DNA of 14,590 nucleotides from CAYLLN01 sp036496265 (GTDB lineage: Bacteria; Planctomycetota; Planctomycetia; Pirellulales; Pirellulaceae), in the NCBI GenBank assembly GCA_036496265.1, contig DASXLL010000401.1, positions 1-14,590 of the forward strand, read 5' to 3'. The notes under the pieces were generated by a model, which saw only the letters and a program-made list of their open reading frames with translations, did no database searches and was not told where the DNA came from. Positions 1-7,145 of this stretch are shown one piece after another. Both the position numbers and the translations under genes were made by a program. Positions within the stretch are counted from its first letter, which is position 1. Every line of letters begins with the position of its first letter.

Positions 1-276
1 ACACGTGACGGCAATACGACCACCACGTCCGGTGACTGCGCAGAGATGAATCCACCCGCCCCGCCGCCCACCGGCGGAGGACGGACCAACCACCGCCGAA
101 ATCCAACCGTTGACACACAGCCCCTACAGAGATGAAGCCGCCCGTGGTTCTACGACGTTCTAGCATGAGTGCAAGCCTCCAAATCGATTCGAAGCATTGT
201 GCGGTAGAATGCGTTTGCATTCAAGGCGCGCTGGGCGTCGTCGTTGAGTTGCACTTTTAATCTGGGCAGGCGAGTC
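1..276. other. No convincing gene; upstream region of the SDR gene
   Basis: I see no supported gene here. One plus-strand frame is open from base 1 to a TGA at 133-135. Its predicted product is rich in Thr, Pro and Arg and matches no family I know, so it could be the tail of a gene starting outside the window or chance. The stretch contains an imperfect direct repeat of about 17 bases (39-55 and 125-141, 14 of 17 identical, core AGAGATGAA). The large minus-strand frames over 150-882 are shadows of the SDR gene. Confidence 0.4.
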
Positions 277-1047
277 ATGAAATTGGCAGGGAAAATGGCG
301 TTGGTAACCGGGGCGGGGCGGGGAATTGGTCGCGGGTGTGCGCTGGAGTTGGCTCGGGCGGGGGCGGATGTGGCGATCAATGATCGGGAGGAGTCGGAAT
401 TGCCGACGACGTTGCGGGCGGAGATTGAGGCGCTGGGACGGAAATGCGTTGTCGTGGCGGGCGATGCGTTTGAGCGGGCGTCGTGCGAGAGGATCGTGGA
501 ACGGACGGTGGCGGCGCTGGGGAGGATTGACATTTTGGTTAGCAACCCGGCGTTCTCGCGACGGGGAGATTTTCTGGATTACGATCCAGCTATTTTCGAG
601 CAAACGCTGCGCGGGACATTGACGGCGGGGTTTCATATGAGCCAGTTCGTGGCGCGGCGGATGGTGGCGGAGGGTCGTGGCGGGAAGATTGTTTTCATTT
701 CGAGTGTGCAGTCGCGGATTCCGTATGTTCGCAGCGTGGCTTACAACGCGGCGAAGGCGGGGCTGAATCATATGGCGATGACGATTGCGGCGGAGCTGTT
801 GCCGCAGCGGATCAATGTGAATGTGATTGAGCCGGGGTGGATTGATACGCCGGGGGAGCACGAGACTTTTGGGAGCGAACAAATTGCGGAGGCGGCCTCA
901 ACTCTGCCGTGGGGGCGATTGGGAACGGCGGAGGATATTGGGAGGGCGGCGGTTTTTTTGGCGTCGGATGATGCGGATTACGTTACGGGGACGTCGTTGT
1001 TGGTGGATGGGGGATTTGCGTTGAAGGGGGCGCTGAAAGTTGGCTAG
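277..1047 (+). CDS. SDR family NAD(P)-dependent oxidoreductase (FabG-like)
   Basis: Predicted cytoplasmic Rossmann-fold oxidoreductase of the classical short-chain dehydrogenase family, 256 aa, the usual length. The nucleotide-binding motif TGAGRGIG is at residues 11-18. The active site is visible as Ser142/Ser143 (ISSVQS), Tyr156 and Lys160 (YNAAK), followed by the PGWIDTPG segment and a C-terminal VDGGFAL. Two positions differ from textbook members: the structural NNAG motif reads SNPA (89-92), and the helix position that usually carries the tetrad Asn appears to be Thr114. The substrate cannot be read from sequence. I chose ATG 277 because the protein then starts MKLAGKMALVTG, as the family does; an in-frame TTG at 244 would add 11 unsupported residues. 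The Shine-Dalgarno is weak. The gene converges on the next one with a 27-base gap. Confidence 0.9.
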   Translation: MKLAGKMALVTGAGRGIGRGCALELARAGADVAINDREESELPTTLRAEIEALGRKCVVVAGDAFERASCERIVERTVAALGRIDILVSNPAFSRRGDFLDYDPAIFEQTLRGTLTAGFHMSQFVARRMVAEGRGGKIVFISSVQSRIPYVRSVAYNAAKAGLNHMAMTIAAELLPQRINVNVIEPGWIDTPGEHETFGSEQIAEAASTLPWGRLGTAEDIGRAAVFLASDDADYVTGTSLLVDGGFALKGALKVG

Positions 1048-1074
1048 GTATCCAAACGACGCATTGGTCGCGGG

Positions 1075-1452
1075 TCAGTTTGAACCTGAAATCCGAAATG
1101 CGGCCCCCACTTCCTTTTCCATCGCTGCCAATCCAGATAACAACTCCTGGTGATCTCCTCGCGGTTCAACATATAGGCAACATACCGGCTCTTCATGGCC
1201 GAGTCCAAACGCGATTTGATAGCTTGTCCCGCCAGCCGATCCCTCTAGCAGAGACGGCAGGCTTTCGCACGCCTTACGGATCTCTGGCGGAAGTTCTAGG
1301 CCGCGTTCCTTGGCTAACTTGAGTTTTTCCAAGCCGCTTGTAGTCCACGAGAATTGAACCGATGGAAAATGACGGCGGATCATTGTTTGCACTTCGTTGA
1401 ACGTTCCGAGCGGCGCACCATCGGGCCGCTGAAGCGTGAATTCTGTTGCCAT
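1075..1452 (-). CDS. Hypothetical protein, 125 aa
   Basis: I do not recognise this family. The protein is small, soluble-looking and mixed alpha/beta, with no signal peptide or membrane segment. It starts MATEFTLQRPDG and has a central charged stretch (KLKLAKERGLELPPEIRKAC) and a Cys pair (CCLYVEPRGD). The frame stays open to TTG/GTG codons as far as 1530, but ATG 1452 has a GGAG Shine-Dalgarno about 9 bases upstream, one of the few clear ones in the window, so I start there. It lies 79 bases downstream of the sialidase stop on the same strand. Codon use is less G-rich at third positions than in the SDR gene next door. A real gene is likely because of the RBS and good codon structure; function unknown. 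Confidence 0.6.
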   Translation of the reverse strand: MATEFTLQRPDGAPLGTFNEVQTMIRRHFPSVQFSWTTSGLEKLKLAKERGLELPPEIRKACESLPSLLEGSAGGTSYQIAFGLGHEEPVCCLYVEPRGDHQELLSGLAAMEKEVGAAFRISGSN

Positions 1453-1531
1453 CGTGCAATTCTCCAGTCGCTTTCGAGGCCGTGTTACGCTGCGCGAAAC
1501 ACAGCCACCCTTTGAAGCACTGTCGCCCATT

Positions 1532-2722
1532 TCATTGCTTCAGCTTGGCGTCGATTTCGCTGAGCTTGAGGCGGACGCTGACGATGTAGGGTTGTTCGCC
1601 GGTGGTCCAGTGGCCGTAGGTGGTGGTGACGAGGGTTCCGTCGGGCAATATCTCGACTCCGGGGTAGGCGCAGTCGGAACCTTTGTGGTTTTTCATGAGG
1701 CGGATGCGGCATTGGCCTTCGCGATTGTTGACGATGTCGTCGTAGGTTCCGACCCAGGCGACCCAATCGCCTTTGGTAGCGCTATCGAGCGTCATGTCGC
1801 GGAAGGAAATGAAGAGGCGGCCGTCGAGGGCATATTTGGCGGTGTGGCGGTCGCCGGTGAGTGAGCCGGGGAGCTCGCGGGGTTCGGTCCAGGTGAGGCC
1901 TTCGTCGTTGCTGAAGATCACATACGAATTGTGCTGGCGGGAGTTTTCGCGAAGGAGAACGGCGATTTGCTTGCCGTCGGGCGAGCGGAGAGCACCGGGC
2001 TCGCAGAGGTTGGCGTTAGGGAGGCTGGCGATGGGAACGGGGATGGACCAGGTGAGGCCGCCGTCTTTGGAGAGAGTGGTGTAGACCCAGAAGCGCCAGG
2101 GTTTGGCGGCTGTGGAGATGTAGTCGCTAGTCGGACTTTTTACGAACAGCTTTTTCTCTTCGCCGCCGCGGATGAAGCGGCCGTCGTCGTGAAAGAAGGC
2201 GAGATAGTGGCCGGGAGTTTTGAGATCGATGACGGTGGCCATGGTGACGACGCCGCCGAAATCGCCGATGGGTTTTAGCTCGCTCCAGGTTGAGCCGTCG
2301 TCTTCGGTGACGGCCATGCGAATCGGATAGAGGCCGCTGAACATGATGATGCGTTTTTTGCCGGCGGCGTCGATGACGCGATGGAGCGTGGGAACTTCGA
2401 GCGAGGTTTCCCAGGATTTGGGCGTCGGCAGGCGGTCGCTCCAGGTGAGGCCGCCGTCGGTGCTGCGCTTGTAGACGATCGCGCCGCGGCCGTGGCTTTT
2501 GGGATAGACGATGAGCATCGTGCGGCCATCTTCGAGCAGCAGGGTTGTCGGGTGGCCGAGGTATTGGCCGGGTTCGCGATCGACGATTGTCTGGCGCTGA
2601 GTTTCGTTGGCGAGATCGACGAGGGGAATGGAATAGCCGCGGCTGACTGGTGAACTGTCGGCGGCAAGGGTAGATAGGCAGAGGACAAGGGAGAGGCAAA
2701 GGGTTGGAATGTAACTTCGCAT
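1532..2722 (-). CDS. Exported sialidase-like (BNR/Asp-box) glycoside hydrolase
   Basis: Predicted secreted six-bladed beta-propeller of the sialidase/neuraminidase superfamily, 396 aa. An N-terminal signal peptide is clear (residues 1 to about 21, hydrophobic core CLSLVLCLSTLA, followed by AADS). Four Asp-boxes of the form S-x-D-x-G-x-T-W are visible at residues 87-94, 139-146, 218-225 and 271-278. The later segment SDCAYPGVEILPDGTLVTTTYG is typical of planctomycete exo-sialidase paralogues. Candidate carboxylate-binding arginines include those in IRMA, LLREN and SFRD, but I cannot assign the catalytic triad with certainty. Members of this family cleave terminal sialic acid or related sugars, and many planctomycete members have no tested substrate. 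The start is the ATG at 2722, which places the signal peptide at the very N-terminus; no Shine-Dalgarno is seen. A 10-bp inverted repeat lies directly upstream. Confidence 0.88.
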   Translation of the reverse strand: MRSYIPTLCLSLVLCLSTLAADSSPVSRGYSIPLVDLANETQRQTIVDREPGQYLGHPTTLLLEDGRTMLIVYPKSHGRGAIVYKRSTDGGLTWSDRLPTPKSWETSLEVPTLHRVIDAAGKKRIIMFSGLYPIRMAVTEDDGSTWSELKPIGDFGGVVTMATVIDLKTPGHYLAFFHDDGRFIRGGEEKKLFVKSPTSDYISTAAKPWRFWVYTTLSKDGGLTWSIPVPIASLPNANLCEPGALRSPDGKQIAVLLRENSRQHNSYVIFSNDEGLTWTEPRELPGSLTGDRHTAKYALDGRLFISFRDMTLDSATKGDWVAWVGTYDDIVNNREGQCRIRLMKNHKGSDCAYPGVEILPDGTLVTTTYGHWTTGEQPYIVSVRLKLSEIDAKLKQ

Positions 2723-3085
2723 GACGTTTTGGCGGTCGATTGTGCGCTAAAGTTTGAGATTTTTTTCAGCCGGGGCACTTTAGCGCGAGTTGTAAGTGAT
2801 TGAGGATTGTGGAGTTCGGAATTATTGTTCAGTTCGGAGGTGATTAAAGTTTAGGGCTTCTTTAGCGCTGGTTGGAGTGTGGGTTGTGTCTGTGTTGGGG
2901 CAGGGATTTGCCCCATAGATACATTGCGATTTTGGCGAAAAACCGGACCGAAATCTGGTGTGTTTTTGGAAATTGCGGGAAATCGCAAGGGAGCGGTTCG
3001 GCGAAGAATTTACGGGTCGGGGCACCATTGCTAGAGTGGAGAGTGAGTTCCGTTCTAATTGTGGGCTTCAGGTCAGTCGCAAGCC
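2723..3085. other. 363-base intergenic region between divergent genes
   Basis: No gene is supported. The region separates the divergent sialidase (-) and Uma2 (+) starts and should hold both promoters, but I find no convincing -35/-10 pair. It contains three copies of TTTAGCGC (2744-2751 inverted, 2779-2786, 2861-2868) and a small hairpin TGGGGCA-6-TGCCCCA at 2896-2915. A minus-strand frame at 2862-3110 has no recognisable protein features. Confidence 0.5.
2744..2786. repeat. 10-bp perfect inverted repeat upstream of the sialidase gene
   Basis: GCGCTAAAGT (2744-2753) and ACTTTAGCGC (2777-2786) are exact inverted copies separated by 23 bases, 22 to 64 bases upstream of the sialidase start. 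The position suits an operator or leader hairpin. A further half-site TTTAGCGC occurs at 2861-2868. Function is inference only. Confidence 0.5.
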
Positions 3086-3721
3086 ATGTCAACTGCTCCT
3101 TTGTCGTCAACGCCCGAAGCGGATTACGCCTGGGAAGTGGCTACGCTGTTTCCCGCGCAAGGAGATTGGTCCGAAGAGGCGTATCTCGGTTTGACCGATG
3201 GCAGCCCTCGGCGCATTGAGTTTACGGACGGGCGACTGGAGTTTTTGTCAGATTCGACCGAGGTCCACGAATCGTTGGTCAGGTTTCTGTTTTTCGCGCT
3301 GCACGAGTTCGTGGAGAAGCGGTCTTGGGGGAAAGTTCATTGGACGGGGATTCGATTGCGAATTCGACCAGGCAAGATTCGACTGCCCGATGTGATTTTC
3401 CTGCACAAGGATCATTTTCACGCGCGGCACAATCGAGCGTGGGACGGCGCCGATTTGGTGATGGAGGTGGTTAGCGATGATCCCAAGGATCGCGCGCGGG
3501 ATTATGAGGAGAAGCTGGTTGATTACGCCGAGGCGAAGGTGCCTGAGTATTGGATTGTCGATTACGAGCGGCAGGTGGTGATCGTGCATCGGCTGGAGGG
3601 CAGCCAATACCAGGTTCAGGGCGAGTATTCACGCGGGCAGCGGGCGAAGTCGGCGTTACTGGGTGGTTTTGGCGTCGATGTGGGGGCGCTGTTTGATGTG
3701 GCGGATGAAGTGCCGGAGTGA
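3086..3721 (+). CDS. Uma2 family endonuclease (DUF820, PD-(D/E)XK fold)
   Basis: Predicted cytoplasmic protein of 211 aa, usual size for Uma2/DUF820 proteins, which adopt a restriction-endonuclease-like fold and are abundant in planctomycetes and cyanobacteria. The characteristic core is present: Pro101-Asp102 (RLPDVIFL), Glu127 in LVMEVVSDDPKDRARDY, Lys143 (EEKLVDYAEA), then VPEYWIVD. Asp102, Glu127 and Lys143 are the likely PD-(D/E)XK metal site, so the nuclease centre looks intact. The biological substrate of this family is not established. ATG 3086 is preferred; a TTG at 3059 in the same frame would add nine residues without family support, and neither has a good Shine-Dalgarno. The gene is monocistronic in appearance and convergent with the next one. 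Confidence 0.9.
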   Translation: MSTAPLSSTPEADYAWEVATLFPAQGDWSEEAYLGLTDGSPRRIEFTDGRLEFLSDSTEVHESLVRFLFFALHEFVEKRSWGKVHWTGIRLRIRPGKIRLPDVIFLHKDHFHARHNRAWDGADLVMEVVSDDPKDRARDYEEKLVDYAEAKVPEYWIVDYERQVVIVHRLEGSQYQVQGEYSRGQRAKSALLGGFGVDVGALFDVADEVPE

Positions 3722-3817
3722 GGGAGTGCGCAAGACAGATGCCTCCTGTTGGCCAAAGCTGACGAGCAAGCAGGGTTACTCCGCCGCATCGAATTAGCAA
3801 TCCAACCCATATTCGGC

Positions 3818-3845
3818 TTCCCTTTTGTGCCGAGTCGAAAGGGAA
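3818..3845. terminator. Possible bidirectional terminator hairpin
   Basis: TTCCCTTT (3818-3825) and AAAGGGAA (3838-3845) form an 8-bp perfect stem with a 12-base loop, in the 137-base gap between two convergent genes. There is no following T-tract, so it would be at best a weak intrinsic terminator. Confidence 0.35.
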
Positions 3846-3858
3846 TGTTCACGACTTC

Positions 3859-4449
3859 CTACACGACCTTTCCGGCCGGTGGCCAGTTTTTACCGTCATA
3901 ACTGACTTCAAATGTCAGAAGCTCTGGATCAACGTCGTGGCCGGTGACAAGAACCGTGAACCGGCAGGTTCCGATTGAGCTGAAAATGCCGTTGAACTTT
4001 GTCGGCAGTCCCCCACCGCGAAGGCAAGGATAGAAAAGTGGCTGATCGCGCTCATAAACAGCGACGTCGACGGTGGGATGTGGTCCCCGCGGCAAGTCCA
4101 GCGCGTCACGCTTGTCGTCGTACGACCAGCCGAGCTGAAAGGTTTCATCAAGAACAGATTGGATAGGACCGCGGCTTCCGACCAGCTCAATTTTTGTGAG
4201 GTAGGGACGACATTCTCGAGCGACGTGCGATTTCACATTCCGGATTTTTGCTCGGAAGTAAACTCGTGGATTGCTCGAACTTCCGGCTACCGCAGGAACT
4301 TCATCGGCGTCAAACGCAACGGTGATTTTAGGTCCCAGAAAGCGCCGGGTGAGCCAGCGCAGAGTAATGGGGACTGTGATGCCGGCCAAAAAGCCAGCGC
4401 CGCAAGTGACAAAGATTTTTGTGATTTCAAACCAGATACTAGGCTGCAC
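3859..4449 (-). CDS. Hypothetical single-pass membrane protein, 196 aa
   Basis: I do not recognise a named family. One N-terminal transmembrane helix is evident at about residues 10-31 (FVTCGAGFLAGITVPITLRWL), followed by Arg-rich WLTRRFLG. The rest looks like a beta-rich soluble domain: VYFRAKIRNVKSHVARECRPYLTKIEL resembles immunoglobulin-like folds that begin with a V-x-N strand and carry a Cys. The helix followed by positive charge suggests a cytoplasmic C-terminal domain. The start drawn here is GTG 4449. A CTG codon at 4455 in the same frame lies six bases after AAAGGA and is a plausible alternative. Synteny gives no hint of function. Confidence 0.65.
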   Translation of the reverse strand: MQPSIWFEITKIFVTCGAGFLAGITVPITLRWLTRRFLGPKITVAFDADEVPAVAGSSSNPRVYFRAKIRNVKSHVARECRPYLTKIELVGSRGPIQSVLDETFQLGWSYDDKRDALDLPRGPHPTVDVAVYERDQPLFYPCLRGGGLPTKFNGIFSSIGTCRFTVLVTGHDVDPELLTFEVSYDGKNWPPAGKVV

Positions 4450-4753
4450 AGCCAGCTGTGTTCCTTTCGGCGATCATTTGAGCGGCTAATGGGGTGTCTC
4501 ATCCGCCTCATCAGATGGTATTGTAACCGCCGCAAACTGGAATTTCGCCCTTTCAGGGCTGAGATCAGTTGGGGGAAATCGTAACCCAGGCCTGCGCGAG
4601 CTGCGCTCGCTCCGACCTGGGCTATCGAATCACGGCCCGTTGGGCCTGAGAAAGAATTTGACGTGGCGTTGACCGCGAACACGAAGTCCGACCGTCGCTT
4701 CGTGATGGATCAATGTCATCCCTCGCTTGTGCTTGCATGAGACGATGGTGGCG
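4450..4753. repeat. Intergenic region with a cluster of three hairpins (4547-4646)
   Basis: No gene is supported in this 304-base gap upstream of the membrane protein and downstream of hemW. Three stems lie in a row: GCCCT-TTC-AGGGC at 4547-4559; a larger imperfect hairpin at 4585-4621 with outer CCCAGG/CCTGGG and inner GCGAGC-TGC-GCTCGC; and GGCCC-GTT-GGGCC at 4634-4646. Open frames run through the cluster on the minus strand, as in dispersed repeats, but with no start or protein signature. I suspect a remnant or copy of a planctomycete interspersed repeat; a terminator for hemW is an alternative. No single stem carries a good T-tract. Confidence 0.5.
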
Positions 4754-5932
4754 TCAGCCGCGCAAAAAATAGGGCCAGATGGAGTCGCTGAGGAGGAGGC
4801 CGGGGCGGGTGAGGCGGAGGTTGGTGGAGGTGCGGCTGAGGAGACCGCGATCGAGTAGCGGTTGGAGGGTGGGGCCGATGAGGTCGTCGATGGTGAAGCC
4901 GGTGGTGGCGGCGAAGTGGGCAGGGCTGATGCCTTCGAGGCGGCGGAGGGCGAAGACGAGGCGTTCGCGGGCGGAGTCTTCGGGGTTGAGGTGCTCGGAT
5001 TCGGCGACGGGGGATTGGCCGGAGAGGACGCGGTGGATGTAGGTGGTGGTGCTCTTGTGGTTGGTTTCGCGACGGCCGGCGATGAAGCGGGAAGCGCCGG
5101 GGCCGGCGGCGAAGTATTGGCCGCCGAGCCAGTAGTTTTCGTTGTGGCGGCAGCGGTGACTAGGGCGGGCGAAGTTAGAGACTTCGTAGTGCTCGTAGCC
5201 GGCGGCGGTGAGGCGGTCGATGGCGAGCTCGTACATTTGGCGTTCGAGGTCTTCGTCGGTTTGTTTTAGTTCTCCATGATTGAGACGGGACCAGAAGTTC
5301 GTGCCTTTTTCGAAGGTGAGGCCATAGGTGGAGATGTGGTCGGGCGATAACGCGAGGGCTTGGTCGAGGTCGGCTTGCCAATCGGCGAGGGTTTCGCCGG
5401 GGACGCCGAAGATTAGGTCGAGGGAGATGGATTGGGCGAAGGAGCGGGCGAATTCGACGGCGGCGCGGATGGTGGCGGCGTCGTGATCGCGTTCGAGGAT
5501 TTTTAGTTTGGATGCATGGAAGGATTGAGCGCCGAGGCTGAGGCGGGTGACGCCGGAGGCGGCGAGGATTTTTGACTTTTCGTCGTTGAGGTCGGTGGGG
5601 TTGGCTTCGATGGTGAATTCGGGGGCGGGTGGAGGCGGGGTGGTGGGCACAGCCCACCCTACATATTCGCCGCTGACGAGTGGAAAGCAGCACTGCGCGA
5701 TGGCAAAGAGGCGTTCGAGTTGTTTCGGCGGAAGATGTGTCGGAGTGCCGCCGCCGAAAAAGAGAGTATCGATTTCGTGAGGGCCGCCAAATGCGATTAA
5801 CTCGCGTTCAAGAGCGTCGAGGTAGGCGTCGATGAGGTCGTCACGGCGGGCGACGAGCGTGAAGTTGCAGTAGCCGCAGCGGTGGCGGCAGAAGGGGACG
5901 TGGATATAGGCGGCGCGGGGGTCGCTTGTCAT
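4754..5932 (-). CDS. hemW: Radical SAM HemW, heme chaperone (coproporphyrinogen oxidase-like)
   Basis: Cytoplasmic radical SAM protein, 392 aa, usual HemW size. The 4Fe-4S/SAM motif is Cys15-x3-Cys19-x2-Cys22 (CRHRCGYC), followed by GGGTP (60-64) and the EFTIEANP strand. The HNENYW motif at 263-268, followed by GPGAS, marks HemW rather than true HemN. HemW binds heme and is thought to deliver it to acceptor proteins; coproporphyrinogen oxidase activity is not expected. Residues 91-98 (VGWAVPTT) plus a Pro-rich linker interrupt the loop between the early alpha/beta units just before EFTIEANP, and this insert is encoded by a palindromic repeat. The ATG 5932 is chosen because IHVPFC follows closely, as in the family. 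The start codon itself lies in repeat-like ACCAATGAC sequence, with no Shine-Dalgarno. Confidence 0.93.
   Translation of the reverse strand: MTSDPRAAYIHVPFCRHRCGYCNFTLVARRDDLIDAYLDALERELIAFGGPHEIDTLFFGGGTPTHLPPKQLERLFAIAQCCFPLVSGEYVGWAVPTTPPPPAPEFTIEANPTDLNDEKSKILAASGVTRLSLGAQSFHASKLKILERDHDAATIRAAVEFARSFAQSISLDLIFGVPGETLADWQADLDQALALSPDHISTYGLTFEKGTNFWSRLNHGELKQTDEDLERQMYELAIDRLTAAGYEHYEVSNFARPSHRCRHNENYWLGGQYFAAGPGASRFIAGRRETNHKSTTTYIHRVLSGQSPVAESEHLNPEDSARERLVFALRRLEGISPAHFAATTGFTIDDLIGPTLQPLLDRGLLSRTSTNLRLTRPGLLLSDSIWPYFLRG
5641..5663 (-). repeat. Palindromic element, VGWAVPT family, in frame inside hemW
   Basis: On the minus strand a TGTAG leader (5659-5663) is followed by the stem GGTGGGC-TGT-GCCCACC (5642-5658), seven perfect pairs and a 3-base loop. 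It is read in hemW as Val-Gly-Trp-Ala-Val-Pro-Thr. The position is a loop not conserved in HemW proteins generally. I recall VGWAVPT as a recurrent peptide in planctomycete proteins, which was not checked here. Confidence 0.75.
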
Positions 5933-5984
5933 TGGTCAGTTGTCACTCGTTGACCGCGAGCGCCGAGCGTTACGTTGGAAACTC

Positions 5985-6145
5985 AACGGAGGAGTAGGAG
6001 TAGGATGAGGATTAAGAGTAGGACCAGGATTAAGAGCAAGAGAAGGAGAAAGATTAGGATCAGACAGTCATGCTCTTCATCGTGCTCTTGCTCTTAATCC
6101 AATTCATAATCTTACTCTTACTCGTAATCTTTCTCCTTACCTTTA
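5985..6145. repeat. Purine/pyrimidine mirror-halved inverted repeat between genes
   Basis: The plus strand is almost all purine from about 5989 to 6066 (GGAG, GGATTAAGAG, AAGGAGAAAG units) and then largely pyrimidine to about 6143. The arms contain a perfect 16-bp inverted repeat, 6027-6042 against 6085-6100 (core GGATTAAGAGCAAGAG), with a 42-base spacer. AGGATTAAGAG is also repeated directly at 6008-6018 and 6026-6036. It fills the gap between the metallo-beta-lactamase stop and the hemW start on the minus strand, so it would lie in any shared transcript. Confidence 0.8.
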
Positions 6146-6161
6146 CGTCGGCGGCAGATCA

Positions 6162-6190
6162 CGGAACGCCACGGAGGGCGTTCCCTACAG
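6162..6190. repeat. Palindromic element, VGNALRGVP family, intergenic copy
   Basis: Stem GGAACGCC (6163-6170), 6-base loop ACGGAG, stem GGCGTTCC (6177-6184), then CTACAG. It is identical over 29 bases to the copies at 7524-7552 and 11114-11142 and lies in the same orientation, but here it is 25 bases past the metallo-beta-lactamase gene rather than within a gene. Confidence 0.9.
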
Positions 6191-6214
6191 TGTTTGGTGC
6201 GAAGCGCTTCCCAT

Positions 6215-7054
6215 TCATAGCCACAAGTGGAGGCGGCCGTTGAGCATGTCGGGGAGGTGTTTTTTGACGTAGTGGAGGATTTGTTTGTCGTGGTAGCGCG
6301 TGCTGAAGTGGGCGGCGATGATGAGGTCGTTGTGGAAGCGGTTGCGGCGTTCGATGAAGTCGTCGAGGTGCATGTGGCCGTGCTTGTGGATTTTTTCCTT
6401 GCGATGGTTGGGGGCGACGAACGACATTTCAGTGATGAGGACTTTGGCTTCGTAGAGGTCGGGGTTGGCGTCGAGGCCTTCGGGCGAGGTGTCGCCGGTG
6501 AAGCCGAGGAGCGGCATGCGGCGTTCTTCGGAGACTTCGACGCCGGAGAGGCGGATGTCGCGGATCTGATCGCCGTTGAGACCCTGATATTCCGTCTTCA
6601 GTTTTTTGCGACGTTCCCAGACGAGATAGCCGAGGGAGGGGACGGTGTGGCGCGTGGCGACGGCTTGGAGGACGAGCTCACGCGAGAGTTCGAATTCGTC
6701 GCCGGGGCGGACACCGATGAGCTCGCAGGTTTGGCGGCCGCGATCGAGGCGTTGGCAGACTTTGAGGAGGGTATCGACGAGATCGACGGCGTGGTCGGGC
6801 AGATAAACGACGGGCGGCTCCATCTTCATCATGCGGCGGCGGGCGACGTAGACGGGGAGGGCGGCGATATGATCGAGATGGGTGTGCGTCAAACACCAGG
6901 TGGCTGTTCCCATGAAGTCCCAGGGCTGGGCACCGAGGTCGAAACCGAGCTTTAGCTCGGGAATTCGCCAATAGGATTGGACAGCCGCACGCGAATAGCC
7001 CTCGATGGTGAGGTCTTTGTGTTTGAGAGTGCGGAAGGGGCAGTTATCCAACAT
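6215..7054 (-). CDS. MBL-fold metallohydrolase, ribonuclease Z-like
   Basis: Predicted cytoplasmic zinc hydrolase of 279 aa. The metal-binding motif HTHLDH is at residues 57-62, His136 is in TRHTVPSLGY, the bridging Asp188 in GFTGDTS, and His249 in AAHFSTRY. GHMHLDDF at 226-233 and HFSTRY are typical of the RNase Z (tRNA 3'-processing) branch, so a role in tRNA 3'-end maturation is the best guess. RNase Z is usually somewhat longer, so a related phosphodiesterase is possible. The frame continues upstream to 7315, but those residues are Pro/Ser/Thr-rich shadow of the VCBS gene and then a repetitive HWSLVI-type peptide from a heptamer array. ATG 7054 (MLDNCPFRTL) is the first sensible start. 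The array ends only three bases upstream of it, so no Shine-Dalgarno is present. Confidence 0.88.
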   Translation of the reverse strand: MLDNCPFRTLKHKDLTIEGYSRAAVQSYWRIPELKLGFDLGAQPWDFMGTATWCLTHTHLDHIAALPVYVARRRMMKMEPPVVYLPDHAVDLVDTLLKVCQRLDRGRQTCELIGVRPGDEFELSRELVLQAVATRHTVPSLGYLVWERRKKLKTEYQGLNGDQIRDIRLSGVEVSEERRMPLLGFTGDTSPEGLDANPDLYEAKVLITEMSFVAPNHRKEKIHKHGHMHLDDFIERRNRFHNDLIIAAHFSTRYHDKQILHYVKKHLPDMLNGRLHLWL

Positions 7055-7057
7055 ACA

Positions 7058-7120
7058 AATGACCAATGACCAATGACCAATGACGAATGACGAATGACGA
7101 ATGACCAATGACCAATGACG
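7058..7120. repeat. Heptamer tandem array, 9 copies of AATGACS
   Basis: Nine contiguous 7-base units run in the order AATGACC x3, AATGACG x3, AATGACC x2, AATGACG x1. The array starts three bases upstream of the metallo-beta-lactamase ATG and ends 25 bases before the VCBS stop codon. Related sequence continues at both gene edges: a 19-base segment at 7135-7153 matches 17 of 19 bases at 5925-5943, over the hemW start. Confidence 0.92.
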
Positions 7121-7145
7121 AACGCCATCTGTCACTTGTCCTTGG

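Noticed and set aside
160..882. Long minus-strand frames opposite the SDR gene
   Set aside because: The predicted products are Arg/His/Pro-rich with no family features, as expected for the antisense of a GC-rich gene; the plus-strand SDR has clear motifs.
2896..2915. Hairpin TGGGGCA-6-TGCCCCA as another copy of the VGQASSLP element
   Set aside because: The leader and stem agree only partly (TATGG instead of TGTGG, shorter stem), so relatedness is possible but not supported.
2862..3110. Small minus-strand ORF in the sialidase/Uma2 intergenic region
   Set aside because: No Shine-Dalgarno, domain or codon bias, and it runs into the start of the Uma2 gene.
7058..7120. Heptamer array as a CRISPR array
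   Set aside because: Units are contiguous with no spacers and only 7 bases long, and no cas gene is present.
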